Of a stretch of DNA of 64,000 bases, positions 23,628 to 32,086 are shown piece by piece. The position numbers and the translations under genes are program-made. The notes under the pieces were generated by a model. That model was not told where the DNA came from, did not search any database, and saw only the letters and a program-made list of their open reading frames with translations. The stretch comes from Deltaproteobacteria bacterium YD0425bin51 (GTDB lineage: Bacteria > Desulfobacterota > Desulfobacteria > Desulfobacterales > YD0425bin51). Position 1 is the stretch's first letter. Every line of letters begins with the position of its first letter. The DNA lies in contig PDZS01000004.1 in NCBI GenBank assembly GCA_002753225.1, positions 62,001 through 126,000 of the forward strand, in the 5' to 3' direction.

Positions 23628-24723
23628 TTTGTGCCTCCAATGTTTTGCAAAGATTTATTATTACAATCTCAGGTTGGGATAAAAATCTTATGGGGGGTCC
23701 CCACGTGCCAGTGCCTGCAGTAACATAGATAAATGAATTTTGAAATAATCCATATAATCCATTATTATATTTAAAAAACAGTTTGGTTATGAAACGGAAA
23801 GGAAATATCTGGCCATTATGAGTGTGACCTGAAAGCTGCAGATCGAATGCTCCGTCAGATGAAACATCAACTTTGGGTTGATGTTTTATAACTATAATAG
23901 GCAGTTCTTTAGGAATTGAATTAAACAGTTCTATTTCGGAAATAGATGGAGCGATGTTAAATCTTTTTCCTGTCTCATCGTCTATTCCAACTAAAGTTAA
24001 CACATTGTTAATTGTTAAATATTCATTTCTGAGGAGTTTAAAGCCTCCCTTTTCAGTAAAATCTTTTGAATATTGGAGACCTGAATAAAATTCATGGTTC
24101 CCTGTTACTGCATAATTTCCATATTTGGTTTTTATTTGACTTAATATTTTTATGATTTCTGATTTTTCCTGCATTCCTCTATCTATTAAGTCACCTGTCG
24201 AAAGCAACATATCAGGGTTTACTTTTTTTAGGATATCAGCAATTTTTTGTGCTTTTTTAGCTCCATTTATAATACTAAAATGTACATCTGAAATTTGTGC
24301 GATTTTAACTGATTCAATATGCTTTGGAAACTTTTTAGTTTTAATTGAAATCTCTTTAATATTTATATTTTCTGCCTCAATCCTTCCATAAATTAGGATT
24401 ACTATAATCATTACTATAGTAATGATAAAACTGGTTTTATCATTTAAAGTGAATTTAATTTTATATAAATCAAAAAATATATGTATTGAAAAAAACAAAA
24501 AAACTATTGCCATCCATATATACGTAAAGTAGGACATAAAAATGGAAGCAAAATAACGGAGCAAAATAGGAGATATGACCATCAAGCCTAATAAAATAAT
24601 TAAGATCAATTTATTTTTAGGCTGAAAAGATATTATTACTTTATTATAAAGATAAAAATGGAGTGAACCATAAATAGATAAAAAAATTAAAAAAAACATA
24701 ATTACTAATAACTTGATCCTCAC
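23620..24723 (-). CDS. Membrane-anchored metallophosphoesterase
   Basis: A 367-residue protein with four hydrophobic segments in the first 112 residues, then a calcineurin-like phosphoesterase domain (about 138-367). Metal ligands are seen in ISDVH (Asp146, His148), STGDLID (Asp178), TGNHEF (Asn209, His210), IKHQP and SGHTHNGQ. It is similar in layout to YkuE/YaeI-type enzymes, which act on membrane-surface phosphate substrates such as UDP-linked lipids. It lies 11 bases after the CoA-transferase gene. Substrate unknown. Confidence 0.85.
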   Translation of the reverse strand: MRIKLLVIMFFLIFLSIYGSLHFYLYNKVIISFQPKNKLILIILLGLMVISPILLRYFASIFMSYFTYIWMAIVFLFFSIHIFFDLYKIKFTLNDKTSFIITIVMIIVILIYGRIEAENINIKEISIKTKKFPKHIESVKIAQISDVHFSIINGAKKAQKIADILKKVNPDMLLSTGDLIDRGMQEKSEIIKILSQIKTKYGNYAVTGNHEFYSGLQYSKDFTEKGGFKLLRNEYLTINNVLTLVGIDDETGKRFNIAPSISEIELFNSIPKELPIIVIKHQPKVDVSSDGAFDLQLSGHTHNGQIFPFRFITKLFFKYNNGLYGLFQNSFIYVTAGTGTWGPPIRFLSQPEIVIINLCKTLEAQNG

Positions 24724-24734
24724 CTGTATCTGTT

Positions 24735-25883
24735 TTATATTACGCCGTTTTTTGAAAGTTCCATTACTTCTTCATCTGTATATCCTATTTCAAGTAAAAT
24801 TGCCTTTGTATTTTCCCCAAATTGAACAGGAGGTGTTCTCACACTTCCGGGTGTTTCACTTAATTTGACAGGGACTCCAATTGTATGTGTTGCTTTACCA
24901 TCCTTGCCGCAAACTTCTAAAACCATTTCTCTCTCTTTAAAAAAAGGATCGGCTAAAACCTCATCAATTGTCTGAACTTTTGCAAAACATACATCAAGTT
25001 TAGAAAGCTCGCTCTCCCATTCTTCATATGTTTTCTGCCTGAAAGCAGTAATCATAAATACCATTATTTCTTTACGTCTATTATCATCATATTGAAGGGG
25101 CGTATAATCAGGAACTCCTAAATAATCACATAGATTTTTCCAGAAACGATTTTCTACAGCTCCAATGGAAATATATTTGCTGTCTGATGTTTCATAAGTG
25201 TTGTAACAAGCATATCTATGGGAAAGAAACCAGTCAGAGCGTTTAACCCCGCTTCCTGTAATTCCTTTTAAAAAAAGAGGAATAGCTAAGAAATTGAGTA
25301 AACCATCTGTCATTGAAATATCTATATATTGACCTTTTCCTGTTTTTTCACGAGCAAATAGAGCAAGCAGTATTCCTATTGCAGCATTCATACCTCCACC
25401 TGCAATGTCTCCTATTTGTACGCCTGGAATAGAAGGTGGTTTGTTTTTTTCTCCAATTAAATCCAATACACCTGAAACGCTTAAATAGTTCACATCATGT
25501 CCTGCTCTATTTACTAAAGAGCCTGTTTGTCCATATCCTGTAATTGAACAGTAAATAACTGCAGGGTTTATTTTTTTTATGCTTTCATAATCAACTCCAA
25601 GTTTACTTACAACACCAGGTCTAAAACCTTCTAAAATAACATCTGCATCTTTTGCCAGTTTAAAAAATATCTCTTTACCTTTTTGTTTTTTTAAGTCCAA
25701 TGTCATATGCTCTTTATTTCTACTTACAGTTGAAAGATAAAGTCCTTCTGATAAAAATCTTTTATCTTCTATTGAAATCACTCTCGCTCCATGATCTGCT
25801 AAGATCATGGAACAAAATGGACCTGGAAGAAGCCTTGATAAATCTAAAACTTTTATTCCAGCTAGCGCGCCACAATTTAACAT
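24735..25883 (-). CDS. Class III CoA-transferase family, alpha-methylacyl-CoA racemase-like
   Basis: A 382-residue CaiB/BaiF-fold protein. The N-terminus GALAGIKVLDLSRLLPGPFC and the stretch GYGQTGSLVNRAGHDVNYL plus SVSGVLDLIG match alpha-methylacyl-CoA racemase (AMACR), including the GHD Asp that is the AMACR catalytic acid/base. AMACR inverts the 2-methyl centre of acyl-CoAs so that beta-oxidation can proceed. It is the first gene of the operon racemase-phosphoesterase-sirtuin and lies 4 kb from the MFE-2/SCPx-like operon. A true CoA-transferase cannot be excluded. Confidence 0.78.
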   Translation of the reverse strand: MLNCGALAGIKVLDLSRLLPGPFCSMILADHGARVISIEDKRFLSEGLYLSTVSRNKEHMTLDLKKQKGKEIFFKLAKDADVILEGFRPGVVSKLGVDYESIKKINPAVIYCSITGYGQTGSLVNRAGHDVNYLSVSGVLDLIGEKNKPPSIPGVQIGDIAGGGMNAAIGILLALFAREKTGKGQYIDISMTDGLLNFLAIPLFLKGITGSGVKRSDWFLSHRYACYNTYETSDSKYISIGAVENRFWKNLCDYLGVPDYTPLQYDDNRRKEIMVFMITAFRQKTYEEWESELSKLDVCFAKVQTIDEVLADPFFKEREMVLEVCGKDGKATHTIGVPVKLSETPGSVRTPPVQFGENTKAILLEIGYTDEEVMELSKNGVI

Positions 25884-25937
25884 AGTATTCTCCTAAAATA
25901 ATTAAAAATAAATAATATTTCTTGAAAAAAATGAACA

Positions 25938-25974
25938 ATATTATTATGTTAATATTTTTATATTATTATGTTAA
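25938..25974. promoter_or_regulatory. 15-bp direct repeat with 22-bp period upstream of a receiver gene
   Basis: ATATTATTATGTTAA occurs at 25938-25952 and identically at 25960-25974. The 22-bp period places both on one face of the helix. They end 30 bases before the ATG at 26005 and each contains a -10-like TATGTT. They could be binding sites for a regulator or two overlapping promoter elements. The sequence is very AT-rich, so chance is a concern. Confidence 0.35.
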
Positions 25975-26004
25975 ATTACAAAAAACAACAGGATATTATT
26001 AAAA

Positions 26005-26397
26005 ATGTCTGAAAATCCAAATATTTTAATTGTTGATGATGAAGAACAGTTTAGGAAAAATCTAATAAAATTACTCAAAACTAAAGGTATTTCAGCAAAA
26101 GAAATATCAAGGGGAGAGGATGCAATAGAAGAGCTATCTAAAAACTCTTATGATGTAATTCTTTTAGATTTAAAAATGCCGGGAATAAACGGGATAGAAG
26201 TTTTAAAGGAAATAAAAAAACGAAAAATACTCTCAGAAGTTATTATTTTATCAGGGCATGCTTCTATTGATACAGCTTTTGAAATTATGAAATATGGAGC
26301 ATATGATTATATTATGAAGCCTTTTGATATTGAAGAGCTTATGGTCAAAATATCTCTTGCTTATGAAAAGAAGATAGAAAAAGAAAAACATAAATAA
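26005..26397 (+). CDS. Stand-alone response-regulator receiver protein
   Basis: A 130-residue CheY-like receiver: acidic pair at Asp11-Asp12, phospho-acceptor Asp55 (ILLDLKMPG), Ser/Thr position in ILSGH, and Lys105 in MKPFD. No output domain; a charged KKIEKEKHK tail ends it. It is monocistronic, closed by a strong terminator. Its kinase is not evident, but the hybrid kinase and the REC-PAS-PAS-LuxR protein nearby are possible partners in a phosphorelay. Confidence 0.9.
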   Translation: MSENPNILIVDDEEQFRKNLIKLLKTKGISAKEISRGEDAIEELSKNSYDVILLDLKMPGINGIEVLKEIKKRKILSEVIILSGHASIDTAFEIMKYGAYDYIMKPFDIEELMVKISLAYEKKIEKEKHK

Positions 26398-26430
26398 AAA
26401 CAGGGCGACTTTGCAAGTCGCCCTGTTTTT
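26396..26430. terminator. Strong bidirectional terminator
   Basis: A perfect 15-bp stem (AAAAACAGGGCGACT with its complement at 26416-26430) has a 5-base loop TTGCA and A/T tails on both sides. It lies between the convergent receiver gene and the REC-PAS-PAS-LuxR gene. Confidence 0.92.
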
Positions 26431-28017
26431 TTATTCATAAGCTAATAAATAGGTTCTTAAATTTACTCTTCTGTTTTTTATTCCAAGCTTAGTTCTTATA
26501 TTAAATCTATGGAATAAAATTGTGTTTTGAGATAAACCCAACAGTTCTGCCATATCTTTATTAGATTTACCTTCTTTAATAAGATTTGCTATCTGAATTT
26601 CCATTGGAGTCAAACTTAAGAATTGTGAGGACATTTTGCCTGCAAAAGGTGAGATAATATTATTTAAATTTGCCTCTAAAATGCTGACAAGTGCTATTTG
26701 GGTAGGTGAAAGAGTTGACCTTTTAAGCTTTTCAATATATGGTGCAATAAGTTTTTTTACATTTGACAAAACATTTGATTCAAGCTCAACCTTATCATTT
26801 TCCCTCTGCTTTAAAAGGACCTTCATAGCTGAATTCACTTCTGTAAGCTCAGTTGTACGTGCTTTTATCTCTTCTTGAGTTGTCTTTAAAGCTTCTTCAC
26901 TTTGTTTGCGATCAGTAATATCCCTTAGATTTATAGTCAGGCAACGATTATTTCCATCCAGTATCACAGGAGAGACTAATGATTCAAAAAGACGATTTTT
27001 ATTTATACTTTGATATTCAATTTCATATTTATCAGGTTTGCCAGTTGCAAATACATTTTTAAAACATTTTTTCATCATAGGTCTAAACTGAACAGCAGCA
27101 AATTTATATACAGACGCACCTATCATTTCTTCTCTAGAAATATCATCTGGAATAGGCTTATTTATATATAAAATCTTACCTTCCTCATCTATAGTCATAA
27201 TATAATCTGGCGAATTTTCAGTAATTGCACGGAGTTTGATTTCTGATTCCTTTAATGCTTTTTCCTGAGATATGCGCTGTGTAATATTTCTCATTACAAC
27301 TTGAACTGCAGGCTTTTCATTCCATTCTGAATATCCAAATCTGCATTCTAAAAGCAGAGTCTCTTTATCAAATCTAACAAAAGAAGTTATAATCTGTTTA
27401 GCATCTGATTTATCTGATGAGGCTTCTTTGATTTTTTCACCAAAAGTTTTTTGTTCTTTTGCTGGAAGGAAATCTAAAATTGATTTTCCAATAAATGATT
27501 TGCTGACCCCTAGTATTTGAAGAACTGCAGGATTTGCTAGCTGGATATCTCCATTTGAGTTAACTATTAAAATTCCGTCAGGTGAAAGTTCAATTAGTTT
27601 TTCAAACCTAGCTCGCTCAGAAAGGAGTAGTCTATAGCGATTAAGGCGTGTAATTACTTTAACTTGAGATTTTAATTTTATTTTATCATAAGGTTTTGAA
27701 ATAAAGTCATCTGCTCCTGCCTCTAATCCCTGTAATAGCGAGTCCTTATCATCCAACATTGTAATCATAATTATAGGAACCTCTGCTAAAACAGGATTTG
27801 ATCTGATCTGTCTGCAAACTTCAAATCCATCCATTTCTGTAGTTAGAAGTACATCTAAAAGTATTAAATCAGGCAATATTTTTTTTGCTATTTCTATTGC
27901 TGATTTTCCATCTTTTGCATGTGCAATTTCATATGGCTCAGTACTTAAAAGCGATTCTAATATTTTTCTTTCACTCTCTTGATCATCAACAACTAAAATT
28001 TGTATTTTTCTTCTCAT
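26431..28017 (-). CDS. Response regulator: REC-PAS-PAS-LuxR-type HTH
   Basis: A 528-residue cytoplasmic protein. Receiver domain at 5-125 (Asp11/Asp12, phospho-acceptor Asp55, Lys108 region), PAS at about 138-255 (LIELSPDGILIVNSNGDIQL), second PAS at about 262-370 (AITENSPDYIMTIDEEGKIL), coiled coil to about 415, and a C-terminal helix-turn-helix (LTPMEIQIANLIKEGKSNKD, then LGLSQNTILFHRFNIRTKLG). Having sensor PAS domains between the receiver and the DNA-binding domain lets it combine a phosphorelay with a direct signal. It is fourth in the operon after the PocR gene (18-base gap). Confidence 0.85.
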   Translation of the reverse strand: MRRKIQILVVDDQESERKILESLLSTEPYEIAHAKDGKSAIEIAKKILPDLILLDVLLTTEMDGFEVCRQIRSNPVLAEVPIIMITMLDDKDSLLQGLEAGADDFISKPYDKIKLKSQVKVITRLNRYRLLLSERARFEKLIELSPDGILIVNSNGDIQLANPAVLQILGVSKSFIGKSILDFLPAKEQKTFGEKIKEASSDKSDAKQIITSFVRFDKETLLLECRFGYSEWNEKPAVQVVMRNITQRISQEKALKESEIKLRAITENSPDYIMTIDEEGKILYINKPIPDDISREEMIGASVYKFAAVQFRPMMKKCFKNVFATGKPDKYEIEYQSINKNRLFESLVSPVILDGNNRCLTINLRDITDRKQSEEALKTTQEEIKARTTELTEVNSAMKVLLKQRENDKVELESNVLSNVKKLIAPYIEKLKRSTLSPTQIALVSILEANLNNIISPFAGKMSSQFLSLTPMEIQIANLIKEGKSNKDMAELLGLSQNTILFHRFNIRTKLGIKNRRVNLRTYLLAYE

Positions 28018-28035
28018 TGAATTTTATCCTTCATA

Positions 28036-28536
28036 CTAACTTTTTAATAATAATTGGTTCATCTCTTCTGTAATATAAGCTATGATAGAATTGGCTTTAT
28101 CCCCAATTATTTTACCTATATCCCATGAAAGACTCTCAATTTCCCCCTCCCCAATGCCGGTCGTTTTACTAATAAGAAATATTTCAACTTCATTATCATC
28201 GATAAGTAGTCCACAACCTCCTACTACACCAAGAAAATTATCCTCTATAAAAATTGGAACAACTATCTTAACAAGTCCAGCATCACAAGAATCAACAACA
28301 GGTTTTCTTATTTCGTAAGCTCTACCAGCAATATTTTGATGGGCTACAGAGCATATAAAACTTTGCCCTTTTTTATTTGCTTTTATAACTGGACAAAGCC
28401 TGTTTACCCATTTTTGAAAATTTGTAATTCTTATTCCATCTGTATTAAATACAGAAACATTTAAACCTGATATATCATGTATTTTTTTTTCAAGCTCTAT
28501 CCACTTTTCAACAGGAGCTAAATCAAGTAGTTTCAT
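28036..28536 (-). CDS. PocR sensory-domain protein
   Basis: A 166-residue protein made of a single PocR domain: LLDLAPVEKWIELEKKIHDI at the start, then a Cys-containing ligand pocket (CPVIKANKKGQSFICSVAHQ) and IVVPIFIEDNFLGVVGGCG. PocR domains bind small hydrocarbon-type ligands (1,2-propanediol in the founding case). No output domain is attached, so it must signal through a partner, most likely the REC-PAS-PAS-LuxR protein encoded next. It overlaps the end of the OleC-like gene by 14 bases, showing translational coupling. Confidence 0.8.
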   Translation of the reverse strand: MKLLDLAPVEKWIELEKKIHDISGLNVSVFNTDGIRITNFQKWVNRLCPVIKANKKGQSFICSVAHQNIAGRAYEIRKPVVDSCDAGLVKIVVPIFIEDNFLGVVGGCGLLIDDNEVEIFLISKTTGIGEGEIESLSWDIGKIIGDKANSIIAYITEEMNQLLLKS

Positions 28537-30208
28537 ATATTCGTTTTGCCCATTTAGTTAAACTTTTTCTTAATATATTAATATTATGGAGAAAATCAAC
28601 TGGAAAAGATTTATGAAATAAAATAATTTGAATATATTCTGTTTGAACATTTTGTTTTGCAAGATCAAGGAGTTGTTCCTTTAATGCTTCTTTATCAAAA
28701 TCAATATCATCAGGATTTACTTCAATGCACATTACTGGAGTTTGTTCAGGTTTAGCGTCTAGAGCAACTAGTGCGCTTTTTAATACTTTTGAGTGGTTAT
28801 TAAAAATTGATTCGCAAGGAATAGTAAATAAAGTGCCATTATTAGTTATTATCCTATGATTTTTGCGTCCACAAAACCAAATTCTCCCCTTTTTATCTTT
28901 CCAGCCGAGATCTCCCAGCCTTCTAAAGAATTTGTCTTTATCTTGAATTTTTGCAGATATTTCATTCCTGCAATTCCCAAAGCAACTTTTAGATAGTAAA
29001 TTATCACTTACTATAATTTCTCCAATATCTCCATCTGTTACTAAAAGGTCATCTGACCATTCATAAATTGGTTCATCACTAATTTTTATGATTTTTAGAT
29101 TAATATCTCCAAATGGTCTACCAATGCAAATTCCAAATCCTTGATCAGTAAGAGGTTTTGCTTCAGTAAAAATCTCACTACTTTCTATGACAGAAATTAG
29201 ACTAATATAATCATCAGCTCCACCATAACAGGAATAGAATTCAGTCTGTTCAGAGAGTATTTTATCAAAGGGAGAAAGGATTGACGGATAAGTCACAGGG
29301 CCAACCGCCACAACTCTTTTTAAAGAACTTACCCCCCCCTCTCTTTCAGTTATAAAGCTTGAAATTTTGTTTAAGAGGTTTGGGGATGCAAAAAGGTTTG
29401 TTACACCATGATATTTTATATTTTCTATTATATCTGAAAAGCTATTTTGTGGTTTAAAATCGCTATTTGTTATAACTATTGTCATTCCTAAAGAAAGGGA
29501 TATAAGATCAAGAATTGGAAGAGTAGGAAAATCAATTTCATCTTCATCTATTTTAAATATAGCTTGTAATTTATTAATAAGATTAATCAAAAATTTATGG
29601 CTGTATATTTTACCTTTACCTGCAGAAATACCATCTAACCCAAAATGAATTATTGCTGCATCTTCTGGTTCTACTTCAGCAACACCATAAGGTCTCCATG
29701 GAGATTTAATAATATCATTTATCCTAAAACCACCCCACATAAATCTAGTCCCAATAGTGACTAACGTTTTTATGCTTTTGAAAAACCTAAGATTTTTCCT
29801 TGTGCGTATACGCATCATATGAAATGAAGAAGTTGCTATCATTGCCTCAGGTTCTGCTCTTTTTATGGCAGTTAAAATTCGAGTTTTATCCATAGACATA
29901 TCAATAAGAACAGGAACTGCCCCTGCTTTTAAAAGAGATAAAACTAATATAAAATATTCAAAGCCAGGTTTTACCATTATTAGAGTTTTAGTACCCTTAC
30001 AAATCCCTGCTTTTTCAAGTCCGTGGGCTATACAATCAGATTCTCGATCTAACTCAAGAAATGTCATATGCGTATATGCTATGCGTTCGTTTTTGTCTCT
30101 ATTAACAGGATAAATAATAGCTCTTTTATGGGGATGTGAAAAAAGTGCCATTTTAAAGCATGATGCAAAATTTACAGGACTGTCGTCAATAGTTTGAATT
30201 TGTTCCAT
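28523..30208 (-). CDS. OleC-like adenylate-forming protein with degenerate catalytic motifs
   Basis: A 561-residue ANL-superfamily protein. The overall layout and C-terminal phrases (GDLGWKDKKGRIWFCGRKNHRI and FPVDFLHNINILRKSL) resemble OleC, the beta-lactone synthetase of olefin synthesis. Key motifs are damaged: the P-loop TSGSTGxPKG reads FGLDGISAGKGK, YGATE reads YGGADD, and the A10 Lys of the HNAK motif is replaced (HNIN). The motif GD and Arg (GRKNHR) remain. It may therefore bind a ligand without adenylating it. It lies in an operon with a PocR sensor and a response regulator, which supports a sensing role; an enzyme with altered chemistry is the alternative. Confidence 0.65.
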   Translation of the reverse strand: MEQIQTIDDSPVNFASCFKMALFSHPHKRAIIYPVNRDKNERIAYTHMTFLELDRESDCIAHGLEKAGICKGTKTLIMVKPGFEYFILVLSLLKAGAVPVLIDMSMDKTRILTAIKRAEPEAMIATSSFHMMRIRTRKNLRFFKSIKTLVTIGTRFMWGGFRINDIIKSPWRPYGVAEVEPEDAAIIHFGLDGISAGKGKIYSHKFLINLINKLQAIFKIDEDEIDFPTLPILDLISLSLGMTIVITNSDFKPQNSFSDIIENIKYHGVTNLFASPNLLNKISSFITEREGGVSSLKRVVAVGPVTYPSILSPFDKILSEQTEFYSCYGGADDYISLISVIESSEIFTEAKPLTDQGFGICIGRPFGDINLKIIKISDEPIYEWSDDLLVTDGDIGEIIVSDNLLSKSCFGNCRNEISAKIQDKDKFFRRLGDLGWKDKKGRIWFCGRKNHRIITNNGTLFTIPCESIFNNHSKVLKSALVALDAKPEQTPVMCIEVNPDDIDFDKEALKEQLLDLAKQNVQTEYIQIILFHKSFPVDFLHNINILRKSLTKWAKRIYETT

Positions 30209-30209
30209 T

Positions 30210-30776
30210 TTATTTATTCTTTTTAAAAATACCCTTTATTTTATCTAAAATACCTTTGCCTTTTCCTTCAATTTGTTTTTTTTCAATCGAATAAGGTGAA
30301 GCATCCATTGCGTCAGATGCAATTTTGTTCAAGTTTTCTTTTTCATTTTGGATTCTCTCTTTCCCTTTTTCTTTATTAACCAAATATGTCACATAAATAG
30401 TCTCTATGGATTTCTGTATTGTTATAAGCACATTTTGTAGGTCTTTCTGAGACTTTGACCACATATTAATCTCTAAATCAACTATATTTTTTTGTTGGGG
30501 AAATTCTTTAGATATCTTATTTAATCTATCAATCTCCTTTTCAATTTTAATAATTTCGTCATTTATTTTTAATATCCCTTTATAAACTTCAGGAAGCATT
30601 TTGTTAGTAAATATAATCAATTCATCTTTAAGTTCAACTTTAGCCAGCTTTTCTTTTTTTCTTGGAAGATTACTAAAATAATCTATCCCAAAATAAGTAC
30701 TTGTTGCACTAATTGAAACTAAAAATAAAATTAAAAAAAGCTTTTGGGGATTAATTCTTTTTTTTTTTTCTTGCAT
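30210..30776 (-). CDS. Membrane-anchored coiled-coil protein
   Basis: A 188-residue protein. A basic N-terminus (MQEKKKRINPQK) precedes one membrane segment (LFLILFLVSISATSTYFGI, about 12-31), then a long charged helical region and a Lys/Gly-rich end (GKGKGILDKIKGIFKKNK). The likely topology is N-in with the helical region periplasmic. It is the first gene of the operon, 1 base before the OleC-like gene. Not recognised; possibly a scaffold or sensor for the PocR/REC module. Confidence 0.65.
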   Translation of the reverse strand: MQEKKKRINPQKLFLILFLVSISATSTYFGIDYFSNLPRKKEKLAKVELKDELIIFTNKMLPEVYKGILKINDEIIKIEKEIDRLNKISKEFPQQKNIVDLEINMWSKSQKDLQNVLITIQKSIETIYVTYLVNKEKGKERIQNEKENLNKIASDAMDASPYSIEKKQIEGKGKGILDKIKGIFKKNK

Positions 30777-30937
30777 CAGCTATCTAATTTAACATTAAAA
30801 TAAGTATTATATCAAGTAATAGTTCAATTTTCCATAAAGGGAATTAATATGGCATTGACCCTTATATATAATTTTTGTTATTACAAAATAGCTCTAAAGT
30901 AAACTATAATTTTTTTAAAAGCAAACGAGGTTTTATA

Positions 30938-32086
30938 ATGATAAATAAAGAGAGGTTAGCGGAAACTTTTAAGCATCTAATTAGCATAAATAGTGTATCA
31001 AAGGAAGAAGGGCTACTTTCAAATGAAATAAAAAAAATATTTGAAAATATAGGAGCGCAAACTTTTATTGATGATGCTGGAAAAATAATAGGGAGTGATA
31101 CAGGAAATTTGGTGGTTAAATTTAAAGGAAATGTTAATGTGCCAGCGATTCTTTTAAATGCCCATATGGATACAGTTGAACCTGGCAGGGGAATTAAACC
31201 AATTTTTGAAAACGGTATTTTTAAAAGTGATGGGAAAACTATTTTAGGAGCTGACGACAAAAGCGCAATAGCCATTATGATTGAAGCTATTTCTGTAATA
31301 ATTGAAAATAAAATAGACCATGGTCCAATAGAACTGGTATTTACAATATGTGAAGAATTAGGCCTTCTTGGTGCTAAACATTTTGATATAAATAAACTTT
31401 CTGCAAAATTTGGCTATGTTATAGACACTACAGACACTCAGGGTATAGTTACAAGAGCGCCTGCTGCAAATAAATTTGAGTTTAAAATTTATGGTAAAGC
31501 AGCCCATGCTGGAGCTGTTCCAGAAAAAGGAATAAATGCTATTTCACTTGCAAGTAAAGCTATAGCATCACTGACTTTAGGAAGAATAGATCATGAAACA
31601 ACTTGTAATATAGGGAGAATCGAAGGTGGTATTGCAACAAATATTGTGCCTGACTTAGTTACTGTGAAAGGAGAAGCAAGGAGTCATGATGAAGAAAAAC
31701 TGGAGAAAATAACCAATGAAATTTTATCTGCTTTTAGGAATGTTATAGATGACCACAAGAAAGATTCTGATGAAGGCCTGCCGCGTCTTGAAGTTGATCT
31801 TGTAAATGATTTTAGGCGAACTTTTATACCTGATGACCATCCTGTAGTAAAAATAGCTAAAAAAGCAGCAGCAAATCTTGATATGAATATGGCTACTAAA
31901 AGAACAGGTGGAGGAGCAGATGCTAATATTTTTTTCCAAAAGGGAATTATAACCGGGGTTCTAGGAACAGGGATGCTAGATATGCATACTGTTTCAGAAT
32001 TTATAGCTTTAGATGACATGGTAAAATCTGCTGAACTTCTCATAGAAATATTAAAACTTCATGCGAAAGGGATTGGTAATATATAA
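30938..32086 (+). CDS. PepT-like M20 family metallopeptidase
   Basis: A zinc aminopeptidase-type protein of 382 residues. The ATG at 30938 is chosen because ACGAGG lies 7 bases before it; a longer frame opens at 30875 without a ribosome site. Motifs: NAHMDTVEPG (metal His and catalytic Asp), GADDKSAIA (bridging Asp), CEELGLLGA (catalytic Glu pair), and MHTVSEF at the C-terminus (metal His). It resembles the peptidase-T-like subgroup. It cleaves small peptides, or deacylates N-acyl amino acids, in the cytoplasm. larC follows with no gap. Confidence 0.87.
   Translation: MINKERLAETFKHLISINSVSKEEGLLSNEIKKIFENIGAQTFIDDAGKIIGSDTGNLVVKFKGNVNVPAILLNAHMDTVEPGRGIKPIFENGIFKSDGKTILGADDKSAIAIMIEAISVIIENKIDHGPIELVFTICEELGLLGAKHFDINKLSAKFGYVIDTTDTQGIVTRAPAANKFEFKIYGKAAHAGAVPEKGINAISLASKAIASLTLGRIDHETTCNIGRIEGGIATNIVPDLVTVKGEARSHDEEKLEKITNEILSAFRNVIDDHKKDSDEGLPRLEVDLVNDFRRTFIPDDHPVVKIAKKAAANLDMNMATKRTGGGADANIFFQKGIITGVLGTGMLDMHTVSEFIALDDMVKSAELLIEILKLHAKGIGNI

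Noticed and set aside
30855..30883. TTGACC with a TTATTA box 17 bases later, upstream of the PepT-like gene
   Set aside because: The -10 match is poor and the region is AT-rich; it could be the promoter but the evidence is too weak to list.
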